The notes beneath the pieces are model-generated. The model ran no database searches. It was not told the origin of the DNA and saw only the letters and a program-made list of their open reading frames with translations. Positions 1 through 8,327 of a DNA stretch of 64,000 nucleotides are shown here, in pieces (the first letter of the stretch is position 1; the number at the start of each line of letters is the position of its first letter). This DNA is from Pseudomonadota bacterium (GTDB taxonomy: Bacteria > Pseudomonadota > Alphaproteobacteria > Reyranellales > Reyranellaceae): assembly GCA_018242505.1 (NCBI GenBank), contig JAFEBU010000044.1, positions 1-64,000 of the forward strand, written 5' to 3'. Position numbers and translations under genes: made by a program.

Positions 1-437
1 CACCGGGAAGCCGGCCAGCACGCCCGATTCACGCGAGGCCTCCAGGCCCTTCTCGACGCCGGGAATGAATTCCTTCGGCACCGCGCCGCCCACGATCTTG
101 CTCTCGAAGCTGTAGCCCGACCCGGCTTCGCCCGGCTCGAACACGAGCTTGATGCGCGCGAACTGGCCCGAGCCGCCCGACGGCCGAGAGTCTCGCGGTA
201 GGCCACCTGCGGCGCGCCGATATTCAGGGCGATGCCGTGATACCGCGTTACCTGGTCGACGACGCACCCAAGATCAAGCTCGCCCTGCCCCCGCAGAATG
301 ATCTGGCCTGTCTCACGGTCGCTCCTGACACCAAAAGAATCATCTACGGCAGCAAGCATTTCCAGGACGGTGAAGAGCCTCTCCCGATCGGCCGGAGACT
401 TCGCTTCAACAGCGAGTTCCATGAGCAGCTGCGACAT
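1..437 (-). pseudogene. Elongation factor G remnant (domains III-IV), disrupted and cut by window edge
   Basis: Read on the minus strand, positions about 437-182 encode an EF-G domain III-like stretch (MELAVEAKSPADRE, then [14 protein letters not shown], ending [12 protein letters not shown]). Immediately after, in another frame, positions 180-1 encode a typical domain IV ([20 protein letters not shown], later [19 protein letters not shown]). In intact EF-G roughly a dozen residues of the 'KK..DYTHKKQ' type lie between these blocks; here they are missing and the frame changes at about 180. No GTPase domain is present upstream, because the lysE-like gene abuts it. The domain IV half looks like canonical alphaproteobacterial FusA while the domain III half is more divergent, so this may be a junction of two sources. 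A functional fusA must lie elsewhere. Confidence 0.8.
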
Positions 438-445
438 GATGTGGT

Positions 446-1057
446 CTATCGGCGCGACAATGCGAGCCAGGCGCCCCCACCGATCAGAAAACCGCCGCTG
501 ACGCGCGACAGCAGGCGCACACGCTTCGCCGAAAGCGCGCGGCCGGCACGCCCGGCGGAGATGGCGTAGAAGCTGTCGGAAATGGCGGCGACGAGCATGG
601 CCGTGACGCCCATGATCGCAATCTGCAGGCCGTGGTCGCGCGCGGGATCGATGAATTGCGGGAAAAAGGCGCCGAAGAAGATCAACGTCTTGGGATTGCT
701 GAATGCCACGAGCGCGCCTTGTACGAGGAAGCCGCCGCGGGGCGGCTTTGGCGCTCCACTTACGGCATCAATGCCGCTGGACCGGATCATCTTCCATCCC
801 ATCCAGACGAGATAAGCGGCACCCGCCAGCCGCAGCCAATCGAACCAGTGCCCCATCGCTTCGATCAACGACGTAAGGCCGATGCCGACCACGCCGATCA
901 TGACGACAAGACCGACCTGGGTGCCGGCGACGTTCAGGAGCCCGGCGCGCGTGCCGTGCTTCAGGCTGTTGGCGATGACGAGCGTCACCGTCGGTCCGGG
1001 CACGAACACGACGACCACACAAGCGATCAGGTAGGCAGCGTAGAGCTCGAGAGACAT
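446..1057 (-). CDS. LysE/RhtB family amino-acid exporter
   Basis: 203-residue inner-membrane protein with the size and six hydrophobic segments of the LysE/RhtB exporter family, which pumps amino acids or related metabolites out by proton antiport. The family N-terminal signature is clear (FVPGPTVTLVIANSLKHG, residues about 18-35), followed by a second conserved block near the middle (FSNPKTLIFFGAFFPQF). ATG start at 1057. Substrate cannot be predicted. The gene is divergent from the broken phosphoribosyltransferase gene (29 bp between starts) and its stop abuts the EF-G remnant, so the neighbourhood looks rearranged. Family assignment is firm; physiological role is inferred only from family. 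Confidence 0.87.
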   Translation of the reverse strand: MSLELYAAYLIACVVVVFVPGPTVTLVIANSLKHGTRAGLLNVAGTQVGLVVMIGVVGIGLTSLIEAMGHWFDWLRLAGAAYLVWMGWKMIRSSGIDAVSGAPKPPRGGFLVQGALVAFSNPKTLIFFGAFFPQFIDPARDHGLQIAIMGVTAMLVAAISDSFYAISAGRAGRALSAKRVRLLSRVSGGFLIGGGAWLALSRR

Positions 1058-1086
1058 TCGCGCAGCATCTCAGGCTTTGATCTCGC

Positions 1087-1634
1087 ATGGAAGCAGCGCT
1101 TCTCGATCTCCTGCGCGTCCAGCGCGGTCATTTTCAGTTCGAGTCCGGCCACCATTGCAACTTTTGGTTCGATCTCGATTCGCTGTTCCTGCAGTCGCGC
1201 CTATTCCTGCCGTTCACCCAGGAACTGGTGCGGCGACTATCCCCCTACCGTTGTCGGGCCGCTCGTGGGGCGGTGCGTTGGTCACGCAGACTGTTGCCGC
1301 GGAAATCGGCTCGGCGTTCACCTTTGCCGAGTGCACGATCAACACAAACGTCGTTCGCTATCGCATCCCGGACGCGTTTTGCCACAGGCTCTCCGGCAAG
1401 CGCGTCGCGATCGTCGATGATACCATCAATGCCGGCTCGACGACCCGCGTGCCCCATGCCGAGCTCATGTCTTGTGGCAGGCATCCTGTCGCGATCGGTT
1501 CCCTGCCCCTGTTGGGGAACATCGCGCTGCCCTTCTTCGCGGAGGAAGGGTTGCCCGTCGAACGCATCGCCCGCTGCCCAACGATCTCCGGAAGCCGGCT
1601 CGCCGCCTTGCGCCGCGAGCCAACCGCTCAGTAG
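1087..1634 (+). pseudogene. Orotate phosphoribosyltransferase-like protein, two apparent frameshifts
   Basis: A type I phosphoribosyltransferase resembling OPRT is spread over three frames. Frame 1 starts MEAALLDLLRVQRGHFQFES at 1087. Frame 2 supplies VVGPLVG at about 1250-1270. Frame 3 runs GGALVTQTVAAEIG through the PRPP-binding loop AIVDDTINAGS (about 1407-1440) to the stop at 1632-1634. Removing one C from the C5 run at 1241-1245 and one G from the G4 run at 1267-1270 restores a continuous protein of about 180 residues containing GPLVGGALV. Two single-base insertions in homopolymers 25 bp apart are either a decayed gene or sequencing errors. The tail overlaps the gatA stop by 7 bp, convergently. 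The gene is not the only conceivable pyrE; a full pyrE may exist elsewhere. Confidence 0.75.
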
Positions 1635-3100
1635 CCTGCCGGCCGTTCCTTGAACGCTGCTGCCTGTTCCAGCGCTGCCGCCGCACGCAGCACGGTCTCC
1701 TCGTCGAACGAGCGGCCGATGAACTGCAGGCCGAGCGGCAGGCCGTCCTTGTCGAGACCGACCGGGACGGAGATACCGGGCAGGCCCGCCATCGAGGCCG
1801 GGATGGTGAACATGTCGTTGAGGTACATGGTCACCGGATCGTCCATCTTCTCGCCGGCGGCGAAAGCCGCGGTCGGCGCGGTCGGCGTCAGCAGAACGTC
1901 GCACTTCTCGAAGGCCTGCTTGAAATCACGGGCGATCAACTGCCGGATCTGCTGTGCCTTCTTGTAGTAGGCGTCGTAGTAGCCCGCCGAGAGGACATAG
2001 GTGCCGATCATGACACGACGGCGCACTTCCTTGCCGAAACCGGCCCCGCGCGTGTTCTGATACATCTCGATCAGGTCCTTACCCGGCACGCGCAGCCCGT
2101 AACGCACACCATCGTAGCGTGCGAGGTTGGACGAGCACTCGGCCGGCGCGACGATGTAGTAGGCCGGCAGGGCATACTTGGTGTGCGGCAGAGAGACCTC
2201 GACCGGTTCTGCACCGGCTGCCTTCAGCATCTCGACACCTTTGTCCCACAGCGCCGCGATCTCGGCCGAGGTACCCTCGACACGATATTCCTTCGGAATG
2301 CCGACCTTGAGCCCCTGGACGTTCGGATTGCGCGCCGCCGCCGCGAAGTCCGGCACTGCCAGCGGCGCCGAGGTCGAATCCTTGGGATCGTGGCCTGACA
2401 TGGCCTGCAGCAGCAACGCCGCATCCTCGACGGTGCGCGCGAACGGTCCCGGCTGGTCGAGCGAGCTTGCGAAGGCGACGATGCCCCATCGCGAGCAGCG
2501 GCCGTACGTCGGCTTCAAGCCGACGATGCCGCAGAACGAAGCAGGCTGGCGGATCGAGCCGCCGGTATCGGTGCCGGTGCTGCCGGGCACCATGCAGGCC
2601 GCGACCGCCGCCGCCGACCCGCCCGACGAGCCGCCCGGCACCAGCTTGCGGTTGTCGCCGCGCCGCTTCCACGGATTTTCAACGCCGCCGAAGTAGCTCG
2701 TCATGTTCGAGGAGCCCATGGCGAATTCGTCGAGGTTGGTCTTGCCGACCATGACTGCGCCCGCCTTCCAGAGGTTGGCGGTCACCGTGCTCTCGTAGGG
2801 TGGCACGAAGCCCTCGAGGATGTGCGAAGCAGCCGTCGTCCGCACGCCCTCGGTGCAGAAGAGATCCTTGATGGCGATCGGCACACCTTCGAGCAGCCCC
2901 GCCTCGCCCCTGGCGCGGCGGACATCCGAGGCCTTCGCCATCTCACGTGCCTTGTCCGGTGTCTCGGTGATGAAGGCGTTGAGCGCGCGATGCTCGTCGA
3001 GCTTCCTGAGATGCGCGTCAGCCACTTCGAGGGCGCTGACCTCTTTTTTGGCCATCGCCGCCGAAAGCCCGGCAACCGTGAGATCGGTGAGAGACGCCAT
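1628..3100 (-). CDS. gatA: Asp-tRNA(Asn)/Glu-tRNA(Gln) amidotransferase subunit A
   Basis: 490-residue amidase-signature enzyme. As part of GatCAB it hydrolyses glutamine and passes ammonia to misacylated tRNA, making Gln-tRNA(Gln) and/or Asn-tRNA(Asn). The Ser-cisSer-Lys triad is visible: Lys78 in VPIAIKDLF, Ser158/159 in [11 protein letters not shown] and Ser182 in [12 protein letters not shown]. Length matches the family. ATG at 3100, 3 bp after the gatC stop, so the two are almost certainly cotranscribed and coupled. gatB, usually next in gatCAB, is not downstream; the next gene is the convergent broken phosphoribosyltransferase. The catalytic subunit needs GatB, so gatB must be elsewhere. 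The His-type AspRS at 40.6-42.4 kb suggests Asn-tRNA is one of its products. Confidence 0.97.
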   Translation of the reverse strand: MASLTDLTVAGLSAAMAKKEVSALEVADAHLRKLDEHRALNAFITETPDKAREMAKASDVRRARGEAGLLEGVPIAIKDLFCTEGVRTTAASHILEGFVPPYESTVTANLWKAGAVMVGKTNLDEFAMGSSNMTSYFGGVENPWKRRGDNRKLVPGGSSGGSAAAVAACMVPGSTGTDTGGSIRQPASFCGIVGLKPTYGRCSRWGIVAFASSLDQPGPFARTVEDAALLLQAMSGHDPKDSTSAPLAVPDFAAAARNPNVQGLKVGIPKEYRVEGTSAEIAALWDKGVEMLKAAGAEPVEVSLPHTKYALPAYYIVAPAECSSNLARYDGVRYGLRVPGKDLIEMYQNTRGAGFGKEVRRRVMIGTYVLSAGYYDAYYKKAQQIRQLIARDFKQAFEKCDVLLTPTAPTAAFAAGEKMDDPVTMYLNDMFTIPASMAGLPGISVPVGLDKDGLPLGLQFIGRSFDEETVLRAAAALEQAAAFKERPAGY

Positions 3101-3103
3101 TGG

Positions 3104-3421
3104 CTACTCCACCACCTTGGGCACGGTGAAGAAACCGCCGGCATTTTTATCCGTCGGATCGATATAGACGGCACCGCCCGGCGCATTGGCCAAAACCTTC
3201 CCGGCGATCCCGCCATCGGTCACCTTGTCGGCGCGCAGCGGCAGCGTCACGTCGGAGACGCTGGCCAGCGGCTCGACGTTGGTTGTATCGACTTCGTTCA
3301 GTTGCTCGATCCAGGCAAGAATCCCCGACAGCTCACCTGCCAGGGGGGCGAGCTCCTCTTCCGGCACCTTGAGACGGGCGAGCCGCGCAATGCGCGCCAC
3401 CGTGTCCTTGTCGAGCGACAT
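3104..3421 (-). CDS. gatC: Asp-tRNA(Asn)/Glu-tRNA(Gln) amidotransferase subunit C
   Basis: 105-residue subunit that wraps around and stabilises GatA and bridges it to GatB. The N-terminus MSLDKDTVARIARLARLKV is typical of the family, as is the C-terminal part with a conserved PDGG/ITDGG-like region (KVTDGGIAGKVLANAPG). ATG at 3421 with only a weak purine tract upstream (GCAGAGG directly before ATG). First gene of a two-gene operon with gatA. The 147 bp between this start and the antiporter stop at 3569 holds no gene I can recognise; it must contain the gatCA promoter unless transcription reads through from the antiporter. Confidence 0.95.
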   Translation of the reverse strand: MSLDKDTVARIARLARLKVPEEELAPLAGELSGILAWIEQLNEVDTTNVEPLASVSDVTLPLRADKVTDGGIAGKVLANAPGGAVYIDPTDKNAGGFFTVPKVVE

Positions 3422-3568
3422 CCTCTGCTCCGAAATGCTTGATGGCGCGGTTGGTAGCGGTTTTGGCCTGCCGGAGCAACGGCTACGGAGCGACGCTCCT
3501 CGGCATCATCGCCGTGAAAAGGCACGGTTTTGGCGGCTGGCAGGGACGTGACCCGAGGAAGTTCCAGT

Positions 3569-6079
3569 CTAGCCGGCGGCCGCGTTCTCGGCGACGCGCT
3601 GCGCGGCGATCGCCTCGATCTCGGCGCGCATGCTCGGCCGGCGCGCCAGAAGTCCGTTGAAATCCCTGCGCGAAAGGGCGAGCAGCTGGCAGTATCCGAC
3701 CGCCACCACATCGGCAACACGCGGTCGCGCCTCAAGCAGGCCCATCTCGCCGAAGAAGTCTCCCTCCTTCAGCGGTACCGTCATGCCGCCGACATGCACG
3801 GCGACCTCGCCGGCGGCGATGAAGTACATCGCATCGGGCCGCCCGCCGACGGCGACAATTTTCTCGCCCGGCAATGCCAACCGTGCCCTCAATCTTTGAG
3901 CGACCTCGCGCACCGCTGCTGCGTCGAGCGAGGCAAAAAGTGGCACGCGCGAGATCATGCTGGCGAGCTCGAAGCCCAGATCGAGCGAAGGCCGCCGGCT
4001 CACATCCTTGCGGCGCGCATTCAGCTTCCGGCGCAGATCGGCATAGACCTCGCGGCTGATGATCGACTCCCGCAGCCGCCGCGCGTATTCAGCCGATTCA
4101 AATCGGATCGCGGCCCGTTCGAGCTGCCGATCCTTGATCGACTCGGCGTAACCCGGATATTGCAGCGACAAAGCCCTCAGTGCCCTGTCGACGAGTTGCT
4201 CGCGGCCCTTGATCACCGCGCCCAATTTTTCCTCGGCATCGGCCCCCAACAGATCGGCGACCGACCTCAGATTGAAGGCCGCCAATTCCGCCAGCACGTC
4301 CTGCGATACCAACAGGATCTCGAAGCGATCAGCCAGCCGTTCGGTCAGCAACCAGCCAAAGCCGAGCCGGCGATGCAGCCACAGCGCCACCCGAAAAGCG
4401 AGATCTGGTTGCATGAAGCCATGGACGACCTCGTTGTAACCATCGGCGCCACGGTCGCGGACGGCGTCGACCAGCCGATCGGCCCGCGCCGTGAGAATCG
4501 CCACCATGCGCCGCGACAACGTCTGCTGCTCGAACAGTTCGAGATAGAGCTCCTTCTCCTGCGCGCACAAGGTCAGCAGGCCGACCATGAGGCGCTCCTG
4601 CAGTTCGAGCGGAAGATCGGCGGGCGGAATCTCAGCCTCGGCATCGCCGGCCGAATCGGGATCGACATCGAGGCCGACCACGCGTTGATTGTGCTCGCGT
4701 ATGATCTGGCGGAGCTGGCGCTGCACGTTGACCCGCGACAAGGCAAGCACGCGATCGCGCAGCGCCACCTCGACAGGGCTGAGCTTGTTCAATCCCAACG
4801 CTCGCATCACCAGCCCGAGGGTGGTCGCATTCACCAGGAGGGTGAACAGCACGAACAGCGTCGCGAGCTCGGCGGTAAACTCGCGAATCGAGTCGGGCAG
4901 ACGGGTATCGCCGGCAACGACCATCGCCAAAACGATGGTCACGGCGCCGCGTAGGCCGCCCCACACCAGGATCGCTTTGTATCGTTGATCGACCGGTGCG
5001 ACGAGACGCACCGCCTCCAGCAGAGGCAGCATGCCGAACACGACCAGCACGCGGGCCAGCATCGCGCCGACGACCACCGCCAGCAGCCCCCAGATGTACA
5101 GCCAGGTGATGTGCGGCAGGAACTGTGCCGCCACCATCGATGCAAGCACGAAGATCAGGCAGTTGCTCCAGAAATCGAGCTGTTGCCAGAGCTGCTTGAG
5201 TGCAGTCCATTGCCGCGGATGCAGATGGGTCGGCCCGTAAGCCGCCACCGTGAGCGCGGCAACGACGACCGAGACGACGCCCGAGATCGCAAGATAGTGG
5301 TCGGCCAGGACATAGCTCAGATAGGCGAGGCTCACCGTGACGGAAGCGATCGCCACATCCGAATCGCCCAGCCGCGGCAGGATGAGCATCACCACCCGGG
5401 CGAGTGCGAAACCGAATAGAATGCCGCCGAAGAAGTCGCGCAGGACGTGCATGACCAGCCCTGACGCTTCGACCGGTGCCGCCTGGGCGAGTTCGGGCGA
5501 GACTCGGGTGATCAGAAGCTGCATGACGAAGCCGAACGACGCGATGGCCACGGCATCGTTCAGGAGCGATTCGCCTTCCGCCAGGATCGAGAGTCGCTTC
5601 GGTGCGCCAACGTCGCGAAAGATGCCGATCACGGCCGCCGGATCGGTAGTCGAAACGATCACCCCCACAAGGAGGCAGACCAGGATGTCGTGGCCCGTGG
5701 CGAGATGCACCACACCCGCCACGCCCGCAATGCAGACCAATACCGCCACGATCGCGAGCAGCAGCACGACGGACATTTCGTCGATCAGGCGGCGTACGTC
5801 GATCGTGAGGCCAGCGGTGAACAGGAGCGGTGGCAAGAACAGGGGGAGGAAGAGGTCGGTACCACCCTCGATCCCTACGAGCCCGGCGAAGACGTCCCCC
5901 GCCACGCCGCCGAGCGGGCCGTGGGCCGCGATCCAGTCGCCGACCAGGCCAAGTCCGAGCCCGGTGACGGCAAGCAGAACCGTGTGTGGCAAACGCAGGC
6001 GTTCGGCAAGCGGAACCAAAAGGCTGACAATCGTCAGCACCATCGCGAGCGCGAGGAGAGCGTAGAGGACGTCGGTCAC
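3569..6079 (-). CDS. CPA1-type Na+/H+ antiporter with C-terminal cyclic-nucleotide-binding domain
   Basis: 836-residue inner-membrane protein. The first about 430 residues form a NhaP/CPA1 exchanger of roughly 12 helices with the transport-site motifs TTDPAAV (144-150) and EGESLLNDAV (Asn174-Asp175, the CPA1 'ND' pair). A cytoplasmic, mostly helical linker follows (about 430-690). The last about 130 residues are a cNMP-binding jelly-roll, with PLFASLDAAAVREVAQ at its start and the phosphate cassette FGEMGLLEARPR near residues 776-787. In the cassette the Thr/Ser after the key Arg is Val, so ligand affinity is uncertain. The layout resembles plant SOS1. GTG start at 6079; 64 bp separate it from divergent ruvX. 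Likely role: sodium or pH homeostasis gated by a nucleotide or by domain contacts (inference). Confidence 0.9.
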   Translation of the reverse strand: MTDVLYALLALAMVLTIVSLLVPLAERLRLPHTVLLAVTGLGLGLVGDWIAAHGPLGGVAGDVFAGLVGIEGGTDLFLPLFLPPLLFTAGLTIDVRRLIDEMSVVLLLAIVAVLVCIAGVAGVVHLATGHDILVCLLVGVIVSTTDPAAVIGIFRDVGAPKRLSILAEGESLLNDAVAIASFGFVMQLLITRVSPELAQAAPVEASGLVMHVLRDFFGGILFGFALARVVMLILPRLGDSDVAIASVTVSLAYLSYVLADHYLAISGVVSVVVAALTVAAYGPTHLHPRQWTALKQLWQQLDFWSNCLIFVLASMVAAQFLPHITWLYIWGLLAVVVGAMLARVLVVFGMLPLLEAVRLVAPVDQRYKAILVWGGLRGAVTIVLAMVVAGDTRLPDSIREFTAELATLFVLFTLLVNATTLGLVMRALGLNKLSPVEVALRDRVLALSRVNVQRQLRQIIREHNQRVVGLDVDPDSAGDAEAEIPPADLPLELQERLMVGLLTLCAQEKELYLELFEQQTLSRRMVAILTARADRLVDAVRDRGADGYNEVVHGFMQPDLAFRVALWLHRRLGFGWLLTERLADRFEILLVSQDVLAELAAFNLRSVADLLGADAEEKLGAVIKGREQLVDRALRALSLQYPGYAESIKDRQLERAAIRFESAEYARRLRESIISREVYADLRRKLNARRKDVSRRPSLDLGFELASMISRVPLFASLDAAAVREVAQRLRARLALPGEKIVAVGGRPDAMYFIAAGEVAVHVGGMTVPLKEGDFFGEMGLLEARPRVADVVAVGYCQLLALSRRDFNGLLARRPSMRAEIEAIAAQRVAENAAAG

Positions 6080-6106
6080 GCCTCCAACTTACTGCAAGCG
6101 CGGGCC

Positions 6107-6137
6107 TTGTCGACCCGACAACTCACAGTCCTTATAA
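6107..6137 (+). promoter_or_regulatory. Candidate promoter of ruvX with overlapping dyad
   Basis: In the 64-bp divergent gap, TTGTCG (6107-6112) and TTATAA (6132-6137) form a -35/-10-like pair with a long 19-bp spacer. TTGTCG is also the left arm of a perfect dyad TTGTCG-ACC-CGACAA (6107-6121), which could be an operator. Seen in sequence; promoter function is inferred. Confidence 0.35.
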
Positions 6138-6143
6138 GGTGCC

Positions 6144-6620
6144 ATGCCGATCGTCGATTTTCCGGACCTCAAGGCGACGCTGGTGCGCGACGGGCGGCTG
6201 CTGGCGCTGGATGTCGGCACCAAGACGATCGGCGTCGCGACCTCTGACCTCCTGCGCACGCTCGCCACGCCGCTCCTCGTCCTGAGGCGCGGAAAGCTCG
6301 CGGCAGACCTCGCGAGCCTCGCCGAACTCACCCGCAAGCATGAAGCAAAGGCGCTCGTCCTCGGTCTGCCGCTCAACATGGACGGCAGCGAGGGGCCGCG
6401 TTGCCAATCGGTGCGCCAGTTCGCGGCCAATATCGCGGCCCATGCGCCGACCGCCCTCGCCGCCCTGCCCATCGTCCTGCAGGACGAGCGGCTGAGCACG
6501 GCGGCCGTCACGCGGGGCATGATCGAGGATTACGACATGAGTCGAGCCAAGCGCGCCGAACGGGTTGACGCCGCCGCCGCCGCATGGATCCTGGAAAGCG
6601 CTCTCGCCCGCCTTCGCTGA
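6144..6620 (+). CDS. ruvX: Putative pre-16S rRNA nuclease / Holliday junction resolvase-like RuvX (YqgF)
   Basis: 158-residue RNase H-fold protein of the YqgF family, implicated in maturation of the 16S rRNA 5' end. Acidic active-site residues sit in conserved positions: Asp23 in LALDVGTKTIGVATSD, the Asp/Glu of QDERLSTAAVTR and the late Asp of RVDAAAAAWILES. LGLPLNMDGSEG is the other family signature. Length is normal. ATG at 6144 with only a weak Shine-Dalgarno sequence. It heads the conserved ruvX-pyrB-pyrC-plsY-dprA-topA-rnr cluster, but here about 4.7 kb of extra genes (to 11.3 kb) separate it from pyrB. Its stop is directly adjacent to the stop of the convergent small secreted-protein gene. 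Confidence 0.93.
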   Translation: MPIVDFPDLKATLVRDGRLLALDVGTKTIGVATSDLLRTLATPLLVLRRGKLAADLASLAELTRKHEAKALVLGLPLNMDGSEGPRCQSVRQFAANIAAHAPTALAALPIVLQDERLSTAAVTRGMIEDYDMSRAKRAERVDAAAAAWILESALARLR

Positions 6621-7031
6621 TCACTTGACGATGATCTCGTGGGTCAGTTCTTCGCTACCCTCCACGGAGCGCACGTCGAACTCGATCTCCCATCGCCCTG
6701 GCGCAAGAAAGGACAGACCGTCAACCCGGTAGCGGCCGTCGATGCCGCCGCTCACCTTGAGATCTTGCGCCGGCGCCTTCTCATCCAGGCGCTCTGCGCC
6801 AACCTTCACAAGCTCCGCCGCTTCGCCCGACTTGGTACAAACATTCATGATAAGCGAGACCGGCTCGCCCACTTCGATGGGCATGGGATCGGGGCGGAAG
6901 GCGATCATATAGCGTTCGGAGAACACCACCCAGCCCGTTCCATGGCCAAGATCCATCGGACAGTCCGCCCTGGCCGCGATTGATCCGATCAGGACTGCAA
7001 AAAAGGAAAGGCTAGCAACAACACCACGCAT
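6621..7031 (-). CDS. Small secreted protein, YtkA/FixH-like fold suspected
   Basis: 136-residue protein starting MRGVVASLSFFAVLIGSIAARA, a clear Sec signal peptide, followed by a mature part of about 114 residues. The mature part has a beta-rich pattern (GWVVFSERYMIAFRPDPMPIEVGEPVSL and, near the end, LAPGRWEIEFDV) like periplasmic YtkA/FixH-type domains. Cys residues near the mature N-terminus (ADCPMDLG) and in the middle (MNVCTKSG) could form a disulfide. The reading frame extends upstream, but the ATG at 7031 lies 1 bp from the preceding stop and opens the signal peptide, so I chose it. It is translationally coupled to the 2OG-oxygenase-like gene. Function unknown. Confidence 0.75.
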   Translation of the reverse strand: MRGVVASLSFFAVLIGSIAARADCPMDLGHGTGWVVFSERYMIAFRPDPMPIEVGEPVSLIMNVCTKSGEAAELVKVGAERLDEKAPAQDLKVSGGIDGRYRVDGLSFLAPGRWEIEFDVRSVEGSEELTHEIIVK

Positions 7032-7032
7032 C

Positions 7033-7683
7033 TCAGCGCTTATTAGCACGCGCCTTCGCCGGCGTCGCCATACAGGCATAGTTAAAACTGATGGAAACAC
7101 GCTCACCGGCATAGCGCGCCGGCGGCACTTCGTGGCGCAGCCAGCTTTCGAACAGCACAAGATCTCCCGATCGCGCGGCGATGCTGACGAAGGGACCGAC
7201 CGAGCGGGGCGCATCTGGCCGCCGCGGTGGAGCGGCCATCAGGCGCGACAGGCGCGGATCCTCGAACTTGATCGCACCTGCGCCCTTGGGGACCGCAACA
7301 TAGTAAGTGCCGCTGAGGAACGATGCAGGATGCAGGTGCAACGAATGCGCGACACGCGCCGGCATCACGTTCAGCCAGCAATCCGTCATCGCGATCCTGC
7401 GTCCGGAAAGATCGTAGTGCAGCAAGCGGGCAAAGCGAGCGACATGTCGGTCAATCTGTCGCTGCAACCTTGCGAACAGGGGCGAGATCAGGTGCAGACG
7501 ATCGAGCGAGCCGTAGGACGTATAGCCGCCGAGATAGTGTTTCGCCGACCATCGCCGGCCCGCAGCATCCGACGCGGCCAACGCCTGGCACTCATCGGCC
7601 AGGTCCTGATCGAAACGCTGCGTCGGTGCGGAAGCGAGCGGTGCACGATAGACAAGTGTCGGAAACAAGGCATGGGTCGCCAT
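7033..7683 (-). CDS. Putative 2-oxoglutarate/Fe(II) oxygenase (TIGR02466-like)
   Basis: 216 residues. The N-terminus MATHALFPTLVYRAPL is typical of the TIGR02466 family of putative 2OG-Fe(II) dioxygenases. Candidate iron ligands are the His residues of HSLHLHPASFLSGTYYV (about 113-118) and the distal His184 in ESWLRHEVPP, with Arg195 in GERVSISFNY as the likely 2-oxoglutarate anchor. The enzyme would be cytoplasmic; substrate unknown. ATG at 7683; the YceI gene starts divergently about 45 bp away. It shares an operon with the small secreted protein just downstream, but nothing in the sequence explains how they cooperate. Confidence 0.8.
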   Translation of the reverse strand: MATHALFPTLVYRAPLASAPTQRFDQDLADECQALAASDAAGRRWSAKHYLGGYTSYGSLDRLHLISPLFARLQRQIDRHVARFARLLHYDLSGRRIAMTDCWLNVMPARVAHSLHLHPASFLSGTYYVAVPKGAGAIKFEDPRLSRLMAAPPRRPDAPRSVGPFVSIAARSGDLVLFESWLRHEVPPARYAGERVSISFNYACMATPAKARANKR

Positions 7684-7727
7684 GACGTGATTATCCGTGA
7701 TGACGGGTCCGCGTGCTATGGTTTCGG

Positions 7728-8327
7728 ATGCTGTGCACGTCCAAGATCGGAATTGCGCGCCGCGGGCTTATGCTGGGAGCCGCCCTCGCTGTCCTTTTGC
7801 CGCGACCGGCAGCGTGGGCGTTCGACCCGCTCAAGATCGGCGGCGAGCGCGGGACAATCGATTTCTCGATCGGGGATTCAAAGCTCTTCCGCACCACCGG
7901 CTCGTTCAAGCATTGGCATGGAATGGTCAATGTCGACGAGACCGACGTGCCCAAGAGCCAGGTCGACGTACGGATCGATACCCGGAGCATCCAGATGCTC
8001 GACAAGCAGCAGACGGATATGTTGAAGGACCCCGATTTCTTTGACGTCGAGAATTTCCCCGAGATGACCTTCCGTTCCAAGAGCGTCGAGCGTGTGGACC
8101 CGAATAAGCTCAAGGTCACGGGCGACGTCACGCTGCGCGGCATCACCAAGCCGATGCAGCTCGACGTCACGGTGCTCGACCGCAAGCCCGACGCGCCGCC
8201 GGGCGCACGCTATGCGCGCTTTCACGGCCAGGGCCAGATCAAGCGGTCTGAATTCGGTATGACGAAGTTTCTCGATGTCGTGGGCGACACGGTCGACATC
8301 TCGATCCGCACCGACGCCTGGCGCTGA
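7728..8327 (+). CDS. YceI family periplasmic protein
   Basis: Signal peptide plus a lipocalin-like YceI domain that binds isoprenoid quinone-type amphiphiles. Family features are FDPLKIGGERGTIDFSIGD at the mature N-terminus, DFFDVENFPEMTFRSKSVE and LRGITKPMQLDV in the middle, and a closing DTVDISIRTDAWR. The leader ARRGLMLGAALAVLLPRPAAWA has a twin arginine, so export could be Tat or Sec. I chose ATG 7728; a GTG at 7713 adds five residues and cannot be excluded. The following cytochrome b561 gene starts inside this gene, as in the yceJ-yceI type pairing where a membrane b-type cytochrome works beside a YceI protein in quinone-linked redox chemistry. Confidence 0.9.
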   Translation: MLCTSKIGIARRGLMLGAALAVLLPRPAAWAFDPLKIGGERGTIDFSIGDSKLFRTTGSFKHWHGMVNVDETDVPKSQVDVRIDTRSIQMLDKQQTDMLKDPDFFDVENFPEMTFRSKSVERVDPNKLKVTGDVTLRGITKPMQLDVTVLDRKPDAPPGARYARFHGQGQIKRSEFGMTKFLDVVGDTVDISIRTDAWR

